From: Bacteroidia bacterium
GTDB taxonomy: Bacteria; Bacteroidota; Bacteroidia; Bacteroidales; CAJPTX01
NCBI GenBank assembly: GCA_905373475.1
Contig: CAJPTC010000007.1
Span: forward strand, 1 to 64,000
Length of the DNA stretch: 64,000 nucleotides
Reading direction: 5' to 3'
How positions within the stretch are numbered: the first letter of the stretch is position 1; every line of letters starts with the position of its first letter. Below are positions 52,543 through 60,521 of this stretch, one piece after another. The position numbers were made by a program, and so were the translations under genes. Under the pieces are notes generated by a model, which saw nothing but the letters and a program-made list of their open reading frames with translations, had not been told where the DNA came from and ran no database searches.

Positions 52543-53916
52543 ATGGAATTACCATTTTCTGAGTCGTACCGTATTAAGATGGTTGAGCCAATAAAGAAAA
52601 GCACGCGGGCAGAGCGTGAAAAATGGCTCAAGAAGGCACACTACAACGTATTCCAACTGGAAGCAGAGGAAGTATTTATCGATCTGTTAACCGATTCGGG
52701 CACAGGCGCTATGAGCGATCGGCAATGGTCTGCGCTCATGATGGGCGATGAGAGCTACGCAGGCTCTCGCTCGTTTTTCAAATTTAAGGAAACGGTAACT
52801 CGCATTACAGGCTTCTCCTTGGTTTTGCCTACGCATCAAGGACGTGCTGCAGAGAATGTATTCTTCTCGGCTACCGTAAAGAAAGACGCTGTTGTACCTG
52901 GCAATTCGCATTTTGATACCACCAAAGGTCACATAGAATCGCGTGGTGCTATCGCACTAGACTGCACAATTGACGAAGCAAAGGACACGCAGCTCGAGAT
53001 CCCATTCAAGGGGAATGTTGACCTCAAGAAGTTGGAAAAGGCTCTGAAAGAATATAAGGATCGGATTCCGTTTGTTATCGTAACCTGCACAAACAACACG
53101 GCGGGTGGGCAACCTGTAAGCATGGAAAACATCCGCGAAGTGGCTCGCTTATCGCACTCCTACGGAATTCGGGTTGTGATAGACTCTGCGCGTTTTGCAG
53201 AGAACGCCTACTTCATTAAGATGCGCGAAAAGGGCTACAACAAAAAGAGCATCAAAGAGATCTGTCTGGAGATGTTCTCACACGTAGACGGTATGACGAT
53301 GAGTGCGAAGAAGGATGCCATAGTTAACATGGGAGGCTTCTTTGCTACAAAGCATGAGGATTGGTTTGAGGCAAGCAAGGTATTTTGTATTGTAAATGAG
53401 GGCTATATAACGTATGGCGGCATGAACGGTCGCGATATGGAGGCTTTGGCAGTTGGTCTGGACGAGAATACGGAGTTTGACAATCTGGATACACGTATCC
53501 GTCAGGTGGAATACCTAGGAAAGAAGCTCGATGAATACGGAATACCCTATCAGCGTCCCGCTGGAGGGCACGCTATCTTCGTTGATGCTCCACGCATCCT
53601 AACACACGTCCCCAAGGAAGAGTTCCCTGCACAAACGTTAACGATAGAACTGTACCTCGAGGCAGGCATTCGTGGCTGTGAAATCGGCTACATTCTTGCC
53701 GACCGTGACCCCAAGACCAAAGAAAACAGGTTCGGAGGACTAGATTTGTTGCGTCTGGCTATCCCGCGTCGCACCTACACCAACAACCATATGGATGTGG
53801 TGGCTGCTGCCCTTAAGAATGTATACGACCGGCGTGAAACAATAACACGCGGCGTAAAGATTACATGGGAAGCACCCATAATGCGCCATTTCACGGTACA
53901 GTTGGAAAGACTATAG
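52543..53916 (+). CDS. tnaA: Tryptophanase
   Basis: A PLP enzyme that breaks tryptophan into indole, pyruvate and ammonium. The 457 residues cover the tryptophanase/tyrosine phenol-lyase family; SGTGAMSDRQWSALMMGDES and LPTHQGRAAEN lie in the N-terminal third, and the PLP lysine is in MSAKKDAI (about residues 252-259). The separation from tyrosine phenol-lyase rests on overall similarity. The leader has a strong AGGAGG ribosome site and TAACTTCG (52478-52485) as a weak -7 box; no TnaC-like leader peptide is visible. A terminator follows directly. Confidence 0.85.
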   Translation: MELPFSESYRIKMVEPIKKSTRAEREKWLKKAHYNVFQLEAEEVFIDLLTDSGTGAMSDRQWSALMMGDESYAGSRSFFKFKETVTRITGFSLVLPTHQGRAAENVFFSATVKKDAVVPGNSHFDTTKGHIESRGAIALDCTIDEAKDTQLEIPFKGNVDLKKLEKALKEYKDRIPFVIVTCTNNTAGGQPVSMENIREVARLSHSYGIRVVIDSARFAENAYFIKMREKGYNKKSIKEICLEMFSHVDGMTMSAKKDAIVNMGGFFATKHEDWFEASKVFCIVNEGYITYGGMNGRDMEALAVGLDENTEFDNLDTRIRQVEYLGKKLDEYGIPYQRPAGGHAIFVDAPRILTHVPKEEFPAQTLTIELYLEAGIRGCEIGYILADRDPKTKENRFGGLDLLRLAIPRRTYTNNHMDVVAAALKNVYDRRETITRGVKITWEAPIMRHFTVQLERL

Positions 53917-53934
53917 ATTTATAGGAACTTTGTA

Positions 53935-53969
53935 AGCGGATAACGGAGCATCCGTTGTCCGCTTTTTTT
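53935..53969 (+). terminator. Terminator of tnaA
   Basis: A 13-bp stem (53935-53947 with 53951-53963, one G-U pair) closes a GCA loop and is followed by seven T. Confidence 0.92.
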
Positions 53970-54046
53970 GTCGTAAAAAAAAATTAACCGCGAGTCTTGT
54001 GGCAGCCGCATACGTCGTTGCAAGACTTCCAAATAGGGGATTGGGT

Positions 54047-54940
54047 ATGCTTCGTTCAATGACGGGTTTTGGTAAGTTTGCTTGCGCCGATGAGCGCTTG
54101 ATGCTTACTGTCGAGCTCAAGTCGGTCAATAGTAAGATTCTGGATCTGGGTGCACTACGAGTGCCGACACGCTATCGGATGTATGAAGGCGTGTTACGCA
54201 ATTTGCTCGCCGAGGGTTTGGAACGCGGCAAAGTTGAGATGCAAGTAACGCTAACGTGGCAAGAAGGGTACGAACCCGTATTGAGTGGTTTGAACAAGAC
54301 ACAATTTGCGCACTTAGTCTCAACGCTACGTGAGGCTTGCCAAGTTTCGCACTTACAATGTTCTGACGATGCTGTTTTTCAAGTTGCGATGCAAACAGAG
54401 GGAATATGGCATCAGGAAGAACTACCCGTTTCGGAAGCGGAACTTGAGCTCCTTAAGGGGGCTGTATTAGGCGCTATTGCCGAAGTGAACACGTTCCGAG
54501 AAAAAGAGGCTGAGGCGACGGCAAGAGATTTCTTGCAACAAATTGAAACCATTAGAGCCAAGGCGACTCAGATTGATAAGATCAAGGATTTGCGCCCTGA
54601 GTTCTTCCGAGCCCGTTTCGACGAGGAGTTGGCAAGATTAAAGGCGCGCGAGAATATAGAGATAGACGATAGTCGTCTCGCACAAGAGATCTTCTATCAT
54701 ATTCAGCGACTTGACGTCAATGAGGAGCTTAAGCGTCTGGAACAACATTGCGCCTACTTTGAACAGACGCTCAAGGCAAGTGTTTCTCAGGGTAGAAAAC
54801 TGAGTTTCATTGCGCAAGAAATGGGACGAGAGATTAACACGCTAGGCTCAAAATCTTGCGACAAAGAGATGCAGCATCTTGTAGTAGAAATGAAGGATGC
54901 GCTTGAGAAAATCAAGGAACAAGTATTGAATATTCTGTAA
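54047..54940 (+). CDS. yicC: YicC family endoribonuclease
   Basis: A product of 297 residues from ATG 54047 (MLRSMTGFGKF, the canonical opening); the frame extends back to 53999 without similarity. The C terminus has RLAQEIFYHIQRLDVNEELK and the DUF1732 ending (LSFIAQEMGREINTLGSKSC, then VVEMKDALEKIKEQVLN). YicC proteins are RNases that help degrade some small RNAs. The yicC-gmk order is common and the gap to gmk is 3 bases. Confidence 0.9.
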   Translation: MLRSMTGFGKFACADERLMLTVELKSVNSKILDLGALRVPTRYRMYEGVLRNLLAEGLERGKVEMQVTLTWQEGYEPVLSGLNKTQFAHLVSTLREACQVSHLQCSDDAVFQVAMQTEGIWHQEELPVSEAELELLKGAVLGAIAEVNTFREKEAEATARDFLQQIETIRAKATQIDKIKDLRPEFFRARFDEELARLKARENIEIDDSRLAQEIFYHIQRLDVNEELKRLEQHCAYFEQTLKASVSQGRKLSFIAQEMGREINTLGSKSCDKEMQHLVVEMKDALEKIKEQVLNIL

Positions 54941-54943
54941 ACG

Positions 54944-55543
54944 ATGGTCGATACGGTCAGTACAACGCTCGGACAAGCGTTGGTCTTTTCTGCGCCCTCG
55001 GGGTCTGGCAAAACGACCCTTATAAACTATTTACGCTCGCTCTACCCGAATCTTCGTTTTTCGGTGTCGGCTTGTAGTCGTGCGCCACGTACGGGAGAAA
55101 AAGACGGAGAGTCCTACTATTTCCTCAGTGCAGCCGAGTTTAGACGGCGCATAGAGCGTGGCGATTTCCTTGAATGGGAAGAAGTCTACGAAGGCAATTT
55201 TTACGGTACTTTGCGTAGTGAGGTTCAGCGTTTATGGGCGCGGAAGGAAGTCGTGCTGTTTGATGTAGATGTAAAGGGGGCATTAAACCTCAAACGTGCG
55301 TTGGGCGATTTGGCATTGACCATTTTTATAGCTCCCCCATCACGAGAAGCTTTGCGAGAACGTCTTATGGCTCGTGCTACTGAGACTGAAGAATCGCTAG
55401 CGAAACGACTCGAAAGGTACGATTTGGAAATGGCGCAAAAGGAGAATTTTGATTACGTAGTTATAAACGACGACCTTGAGAAGGCAAAAAAGGAACTCTC
55501 TACGATTGTTGCCAATTTCTTGGCACGCCCTCCGTTTGCATAA
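54944..55543 (+). CDS. gmk: Guanylate kinase
   Basis: Converts GMP to GDP with ATP. The product is 199 residues, the usual size. The P-loop is SAPSGSGKTTL (about 17-27), the GMP-binding stretch SACSRAPRTGEKDGESYYF (about 42-60) and EWEEVYEGNFYGT follow, and the lid region holds RLMARATETEE with the expected arginines. It lies between yicC and nadD, 12 bases before the latter. Confidence 0.95.
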   Translation: MVDTVSTTLGQALVFSAPSGSGKTTLINYLRSLYPNLRFSVSACSRAPRTGEKDGESYYFLSAAEFRRRIERGDFLEWEEVYEGNFYGTLRSEVQRLWARKEVVLFDVDVKGALNLKRALGDLALTIFIAPPSREALRERLMARATETEESLAKRLERYDLEMAQKENFDYVVINDDLEKAKKELSTIVANFLARPPFA

Positions 55544-55555
55544 CCCTCTCTCATC

Positions 55556-56116
55556 ATGCGAGTCGCTCTTTTCTTTGGTACGTTTGATCCGCTGCATATC
55601 GGGCATATTGCCATTGCGGGGCACGTTTTGAATATGGGCGAAATGGATGCTCTGTGGTTTGTACTCTCGCCGCATAATCCGCATAAAGATGCTTCACAGA
55701 TTCGTTCATTTGATACGCGTTTAGCAGAACTGCAACAGAGCCTAGCCTATTACGCCGATGAGCGTTTGGCTTTGTGCGATGTAGAAAACCACCTCCCCCG
55801 TCCCTCCTATACCATCGTTACGCTCGAATATCTGGAAGCTGCGTACCCCAACAACCAGTTCTACCTCCTCGTAGGGGGCGATTCGTTGCTCTCGTTTCCC
55901 TCTTGGCACAGAGGCGAAGAACTCTTAGCACGTTTCCCTATTTTGGTTTATCCGCGGGGTGAAGTGCGAGAAATCCCCAAATCTATCACCTGTCGTGGCA
56001 ACATTCAAATGCTTGACGCACCATTGTTAAATATCAGTTCCACCTACATTCGCGAGGGGCAACGAGCTGGTAAAAATATGCGCTTCTTTGAAGCCGCTCG
56101 CAGTAGCGAGCGGTAG
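55556..56116 (+). CDS. nadD: Nicotinate-nucleotide adenylyltransferase
   Basis: NadD adenylates nicotinate mononucleotide to deamido-NAD. The 186 residues carry GTFDPLHIGH (8-17), the nucleotidyltransferase HxGH motif, FVLSPHNPHK (about 40-49), VGGDSLLSFPSWH and near the end ISSTYIREGQ, the second ATP-binding motif. It continues the pathway of nadA and nadC found 11 kb upstream. A broken minus-strand gene follows. Confidence 0.93.
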   Translation: MRVALFFGTFDPLHIGHIAIAGHVLNMGEMDALWFVLSPHNPHKDASQIRSFDTRLAELQQSLAYYADERLALCDVENHLPRPSYTIVTLEYLEAAYPNNQFYLLVGGDSLLSFPSWHRGEELLARFPILVYPRGEVREIPKSITCRGNIQMLDAPLLNISSTYIREGQRAGKNMRFFEAARSSER

Positions 56117-56181
56117 GGCAAAGTAGTTCGCCAAGGACAAAGCGGTAAGACGGTTTGTCATTATAGTATAGAGCGCATCAG

Positions 56182-56819
56182 CTACTCCAAGGCAATATGT
56201 AGTACTTCCGCTTCGGGTAAAGTAAACGGCTCAGGATAAATCCGTTGTTGAAATACAAACCCTTGGAGAAGAACATCCCGTTGCGAGATATTTGCATTGA
56301 GCAAAGTGGGTCTATTAAATGCCGCGAGATTCTGATTTACGAGCGACGAATTGGGACTTTCGGAGATCTCGCCATTTCGGCTATAAATTCCGAAATTTGA
56401 TCCTGTGTAAGCTTCATTATTCTTTTGTTTTTAGTTTTAACTTTTTCAAAGTTCTGAATTTTGAAGCTTACACACTTTTTTGGGACAGTATCTTCAATGC
56501 TATACTCTGCACCGTCAACGGTTACCTTATAGCGAATTATACTATCCTTGGTAACGAGTTCTTCCATTCCGTCTTGCAACAATTTATCGAGACGAAAACG
56601 AAAAGGCGACTTTGGGATTTTCGCATTTTTAAGATAGGAACGGATATTCACCATCTTATACAGGTAGCGCATCAATACCACTACCTTGAGAATGGTGCTT
56701 TTCCCACTCGCGTTTTTTCCAACAAATAACGTCAGCGGTTTAAGCTCCTCTATCTCTATTTCGCGAATAGGGCCAACCGATTTTATGTAGATAGATTCCC
56801 ACAGTATTTCTTGTTGTGT
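56182..56819 (-). pseudogene. AAA-type ATPase gene remnant
   Basis: The minus-strand frame after TAA at 56820-56822 reads KSVGPIREIEIEELKPLTLF and then VGKNASGKSTIL, a good Walker A of an SMC/ABC-like AAA ATPase. No credible ATG precedes it, and the frame ends in a stop at 56341 or so. In another frame the family-like sequence goes on as NQNLAAFNRPTLLNANISQR to a stop at 56182-56184. No signature or Walker B motif is present; the total is far shorter than a working ATPase. It is probably a decayed gene, possibly of a defence-type ATPase. Confidence 0.65.
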
Positions 56820-56909
56820 TTATAAGTTTGGAATAAAAATTAGTGCGTACTGCAACGCTACGGAATAAGAGAATTTTCTCACACACTCTCTTGCAAAGAC
56901 TTCCTCTGG

Positions 56910-59216
56910 TTAGACTTCAAATGAAAGTTTTATGATTTTGTATACTTTGCCTGTATGGTTCTTGAGCGGGAGATAGAATTCTAAAAGCTGTAACTCCGTA
57001 CCATTGATATTCTGTTGCATGGAAATTCGTTTGCTTTTTCCCGAACGCACATCGCGCCAAAAGTCGTTGTACTTTGCCCTATTCCATCCTACTATTTGGC
57101 AACCCTCCGAAAAATGGGAATGCAGTACCTCCTCGCGCGTCACCTGTAGCCTATCCAGATAGCTCTGACTCGCATCCGTTGCATAGCCATCGAGGTCATA
57201 TTCCACATAGAATAATGCGGCAGACAGCGCTGTAAACAAACTCTCGTTCTCCTCTTTCTTTCGGTCGGCTTCCTCCTGCGTAGCTTTTATCTCTTCGAGG
57301 TTCTGTCGGAGTTCTTCGTCTTGTGCCTTCAGTTCTTCCGACTGTTCTTGCGCTTGCGCCAGAAGCTGTTTGGTATTCATACCCACCTGCACAGTAAAGA
57401 GGCTAGCGGCTACGTATACCGACAAATTGTTGAGAAACTCAATAACGTGCGGCGGGAAGATTTTGAACGATGCGAGCTCGAGCACGGCAATGGCTTCTCC
57501 CTCATGCAAAAGAGGAACAATCAGTATGCAGTTCGGTCGCGCTTGCCCTACGCCTGCCATAATGGCGGAATAGCTCTCGGGAATCTCAGTCAGAAGGATG
57601 TGCTTTTTTTCCATCGCACAAGAACCGATGAGCCCCTCGCCCATTCTGAATTTTGCGGTAAGGTAACGTTTCTCGCCCCATGCAAAAGAGACCTTCATAT
57701 TGTACTCCTCTTCTTGCCGACGCTGGTGGCGATCGTCGTCGCGTAGGTATAGTGCCCCCATCTGCGCATCAACGAAATGCGCAATTTGAAAAAGGAAGTT
57801 CTCGCACAACGAATCCAAATGATTGGAATTTTGGCGAAGGAGTTCGCTAAAGGTTGCCAGCCCGTGGTTAACCCAAGCGCGGTTCTTGTTCTCAATCTCG
57901 CGTTTTTCTTCTTCAGCTTTTGCAGCTCGCAGACTATTGCGGACAGCGACTAACGACTTACCCAGCGTGTCATTCTCGCCCAGTAGAGTGATATCCTGCG
58001 ACAAATCGCCATTACCTATGCTCTGCGCCAGTCGGTTCATGTGACGCAAGCCGTTCAGGAGCTTATTCATTGCCACACTCATCCACTCCATTTCATCGGC
58101 AGAATGGATCTTGAAGACTTTGTCAGACTCTATATCGCCATGTGCCAAGGTATTGAGCATCTGCGTCATCTGTAGAATGGGACGAGTGATAAGCGATGAT
58201 ATTTTAAGAAGCGCTAGCCCTGTGATAATCATGGCAATAAAACCAACAAGAATCGATATCTTCAAGCTATTGTCTGCACTGTGCGTTATTACACTTAGCG
58301 GTACATAGATCCCCATGGCCCAGTTAGAATGTGTATTTGTGACAGAAATGGGGGTGATGTATACGTAATAATCCTGTTCCGTACGCGGATCTTGATAGAT
58401 GAAAGAGGACGTTATCCCCTTTCGGACTTTATCTTCCAGATTTTCGTTATATGCTACATTACCAAAGAGCTGTTCCACGCTCTTATTGAGCATAGAGTCT
58501 AGCGGATGCGAAGCAATACGCGCCTTGCCCGAAAGGAGAAAAGAGATACTCCCCTCAAAAGGCTTTATTTCCCGAATAAAATCCTGAATCCAGTTCAGGG
58601 TTACATCTAACCCCACCAAGCCTGCAAAGCGAGAATTTTTGCGAATGGGAGCTGCCACCGTGGTCATCATCCTTCGGTTCTGCGAGTTTTCGCTGGTGGT
58701 ATCGAGGTACGGATCCCAGAGGTCGGGAGCATTTATGCGCCTAAACTCGGCATAAGGGGCGGGGTCACCATTTAATGACAATTCGGTGGTTACACTGCGC
58801 AGAATCTTGTTATCATCGTAGTACAAATAGCGCGCTAGTCGTCCATACTCTTTGGGGTAATTGGGGCGGAATTGCGAATACTCGTAGCTATCCCAAAAGG
58901 CAGTAATCTCGCGGTGATTCTTGTAGGAGTTTTGCAACATCTCTAGAAAGAGGGGTTGCCATTCTGTAGAGTCTAGAGTTGTGAATGAACCAAATGCTTC
59001 GGCTAGCGAGGTAGCAATGCCCATATATTCTTCAAAGCGACTCCGCACTTCAAAAGCCGACTTCTCGGCACTGAGCTTTACTTTAGAGTAGGCTTCGTCT
59101 TTCAGGGTTCGCGAAGTGCTATTGACGATATAGCCGATAGAAATAACATAGATAACAAGGGCTAGCAAAAGGACAAAAAGGACAATTTTGTTCCGTATGC
59201 TAATATAGATGCGCAT
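56910..59216 (-). CDS. Membrane sensor with double-Cache, HAMP, GAF and PAS-like domains
   Basis: A product of 768 residues from ATG 59216 (MRIYISIRNKIVLFV, directly before the first membrane segment); the frame stays open to 59381. A dCache-like extracytoplasmic domain (about 40-320, with GLVGLDVTLNWIQDFI) lies between membrane segments near 10-32 and 325-345. HAMP-like helices (350-460), a GAF domain (about 490-640, MGEGLIGSCAMEKKHILLTE), a coiled coil (640-690, RQNLEEIKATQEEA) and a PAS-like domain (690-765) follow. There is no output domain. It is built like the sensor at 23924 and probably works with the same Sia/Che components. Confidence 0.75.
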   Translation of the reverse strand: MRIYISIRNKIVLFVLLLALVIYVISIGYIVNSTSRTLKDEAYSKVKLSAEKSAFEVRSRFEEYMGIATSLAEAFGSFTTLDSTEWQPLFLEMLQNSYKNHREITAFWDSYEYSQFRPNYPKEYGRLARYLYYDDNKILRSVTTELSLNGDPAPYAEFRRINAPDLWDPYLDTTSENSQNRRMMTTVAAPIRKNSRFAGLVGLDVTLNWIQDFIREIKPFEGSISFLLSGKARIASHPLDSMLNKSVEQLFGNVAYNENLEDKVRKGITSSFIYQDPRTEQDYYVYITPISVTNTHSNWAMGIYVPLSVITHSADNSLKISILVGFIAMIITGLALLKISSLITRPILQMTQMLNTLAHGDIESDKVFKIHSADEMEWMSVAMNKLLNGLRHMNRLAQSIGNGDLSQDITLLGENDTLGKSLVAVRNSLRAAKAEEEKREIENKNRAWVNHGLATFSELLRQNSNHLDSLCENFLFQIAHFVDAQMGALYLRDDDRHQRRQEEEYNMKVSFAWGEKRYLTAKFRMGEGLIGSCAMEKKHILLTEIPESYSAIMAGVGQARPNCILIVPLLHEGEAIAVLELASFKIFPPHVIEFLNNLSVYVAASLFTVQVGMNTKQLLAQAQEQSEELKAQDEELRQNLEEIKATQEEADRKKEENESLFTALSAALFYVEYDLDGYATDASQSYLDRLQVTREEVLHSHFSEGCQIVGWNRAKYNDFWRDVRSGKSKRISMQQNINGTELQLLEFYLPLKNHTGKVYKIIKLSFEV

Positions 59217-59325
59217 GTTGAAACGAGTTATAGAGAAGGACGTGTCGTTATAATATATCCGCAATACCGTGGCTAATTGTCCACTACCGTAGCGTGTAGT
59301 CTGTTTTTTTGTACTATAGAATGTG

Positions 59326-60372
59326 TCAGGTTGCTGTTTGAGGCTTGCTACCAAAAATGGTATCGAGAGAATGAGATACATGCAGGCGTACGGCTACATG
59401 ATTGTAAATAAAGCGAGCCACTTCACCGTACGAAGCGATAGAGCGTGGCGATGGTTTCGGTACATAAAAGCAATTGACAGAAAAGATAACAGAGTCTGCA
59501 TTAACTGTGAAGAGGTCTTCTTCGTTCAGGTAGCGTTTCCCGATGTAGTAGGAAAGCCCGGGAATTACGGGTGTAGCAAGTATCAGGCTTTTACCTGTTA
59601 CATTCATTAGAATTGAAACCGTTGTATACTCGCCGTGGAGCTGCGTTATAAGGGTTGTCTCGGCATCTATTGCAATATCGTGCGCATCTGCGTAGGGCTT
59701 AAAGACGGTACGAAGTTCTGTCGTATTATTTAGGATATCGTTTTTCACTCCCTCCTCCACTGCACTATTCTCAAGCACTGAGCATTCCGAGATATTGAAA
59801 CTTGCATTGGGGAACTTGAAGCGTGGCTTACTGAGGTCTGGCTCGAAAGGGTTTATAATATCATACCACGCTTTATAGTTGTCATACAGAGCACAATGCA
59901 TTACCACTACGCGTTCTACATAGAATTCGCCTGTTCCGCCGTCCACCACCACAGATTCGCGCATTTTGGGCGTACCGCACTCACTGCCAGCAATCCAACC
60001 AATTACTGGGTGCTGCCAATTGGGGGTCGTTGCCGAATAGATCGCAAAGCTCAGATGCACCGAGCTAAAAGCTGGAATGGTGATAATTGAGAAACCATTT
60101 GTGAAAGCATCCTTTTCAATGCTCTCAAAGTTGAAAGACTGATACGAGTTGATGTGTACACTGCGTACCCACCGCGAGAGGTCATTAACCTGTATGAGGA
60201 GCGGTTCTCCCTCCTCGTTGTAGGTTACTTCATTCTGATTCGCTATCCCCCCGATCCAATTCCCCGTGGGTAGCTGAGACAAGGTCTCGTCGAGCGCCGT
60301 AAGTACGAGAACGCGATCGTTACAGATCATCTCGGTAACTTCGCGGATAGAATAATAGGCGCGTTGCTCCAT
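59326..60372 (-). CDS. Cytoplasmic protein upstream of the sensor gene, function unknown
   Basis: A product of 348 residues without signal or membrane segment. It opens with YSIREVTEMICNDRVLVLTA, and NWIGGIANQNEVTYNEEGEP recalls a family of FIST/DUF6976-like proteins that often sit beside sensory proteins; this is from memory and not certain. Further conserved-looking parts are HPVIGWIAGSECG and FIYNHVAVRL. It is followed after 109 bases by the sensor gene on the same strand and has its own promoter, so the two likely form an operon and may share a signal. Confidence 0.55.
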   Translation of the reverse strand: MEQRAYYSIREVTEMICNDRVLVLTALDETLSQLPTGNWIGGIANQNEVTYNEEGEPLLIQVNDLSRWVRSVHINSYQSFNFESIEKDAFTNGFSIITIPAFSSVHLSFAIYSATTPNWQHPVIGWIAGSECGTPKMRESVVVDGGTGEFYVERVVVMHCALYDNYKAWYDIINPFEPDLSKPRFKFPNASFNISECSVLENSAVEEGVKNDILNNTTELRTVFKPYADAHDIAIDAETTLITQLHGEYTTVSILMNVTGKSLILATPVIPGLSYYIGKRYLNEEDLFTVNADSVIFSVNCFYVPKPSPRSIASYGEVARFIYNHVAVRLHVSHSLDTIFGSKPQTAT

Positions 60373-60391
60373 CGTTATGCTTTGACTGAAA

Positions 60392-60399
60392 CAAAGATA
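60392..60399 (-). promoter_or_regulatory. -7 box for the sensor operon
   Basis: On the minus strand TATCTTTG is a perfect -7 box, 19 bases before the ATG at 60372. Confidence 0.5.
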
Positions 60400-60521
60400 G
60401 TGCTTTTTCGTAGCAAAAGAACGGCTTCTGTAAGTTGAAAACTAAGGAATTAGCTCTTCTTTCCTCTCCGAGCAGAGCAACCGATTCGCTCGTCTAGTAT
60501 CTGTAATGACCGTCTATCCTT

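Noticed and set aside
56319..56729. A plus-strand ORF of 136 codons
   Set aside because: It is the complement of the ATPase remnant, whose minus-strand frame has a clear Walker A.
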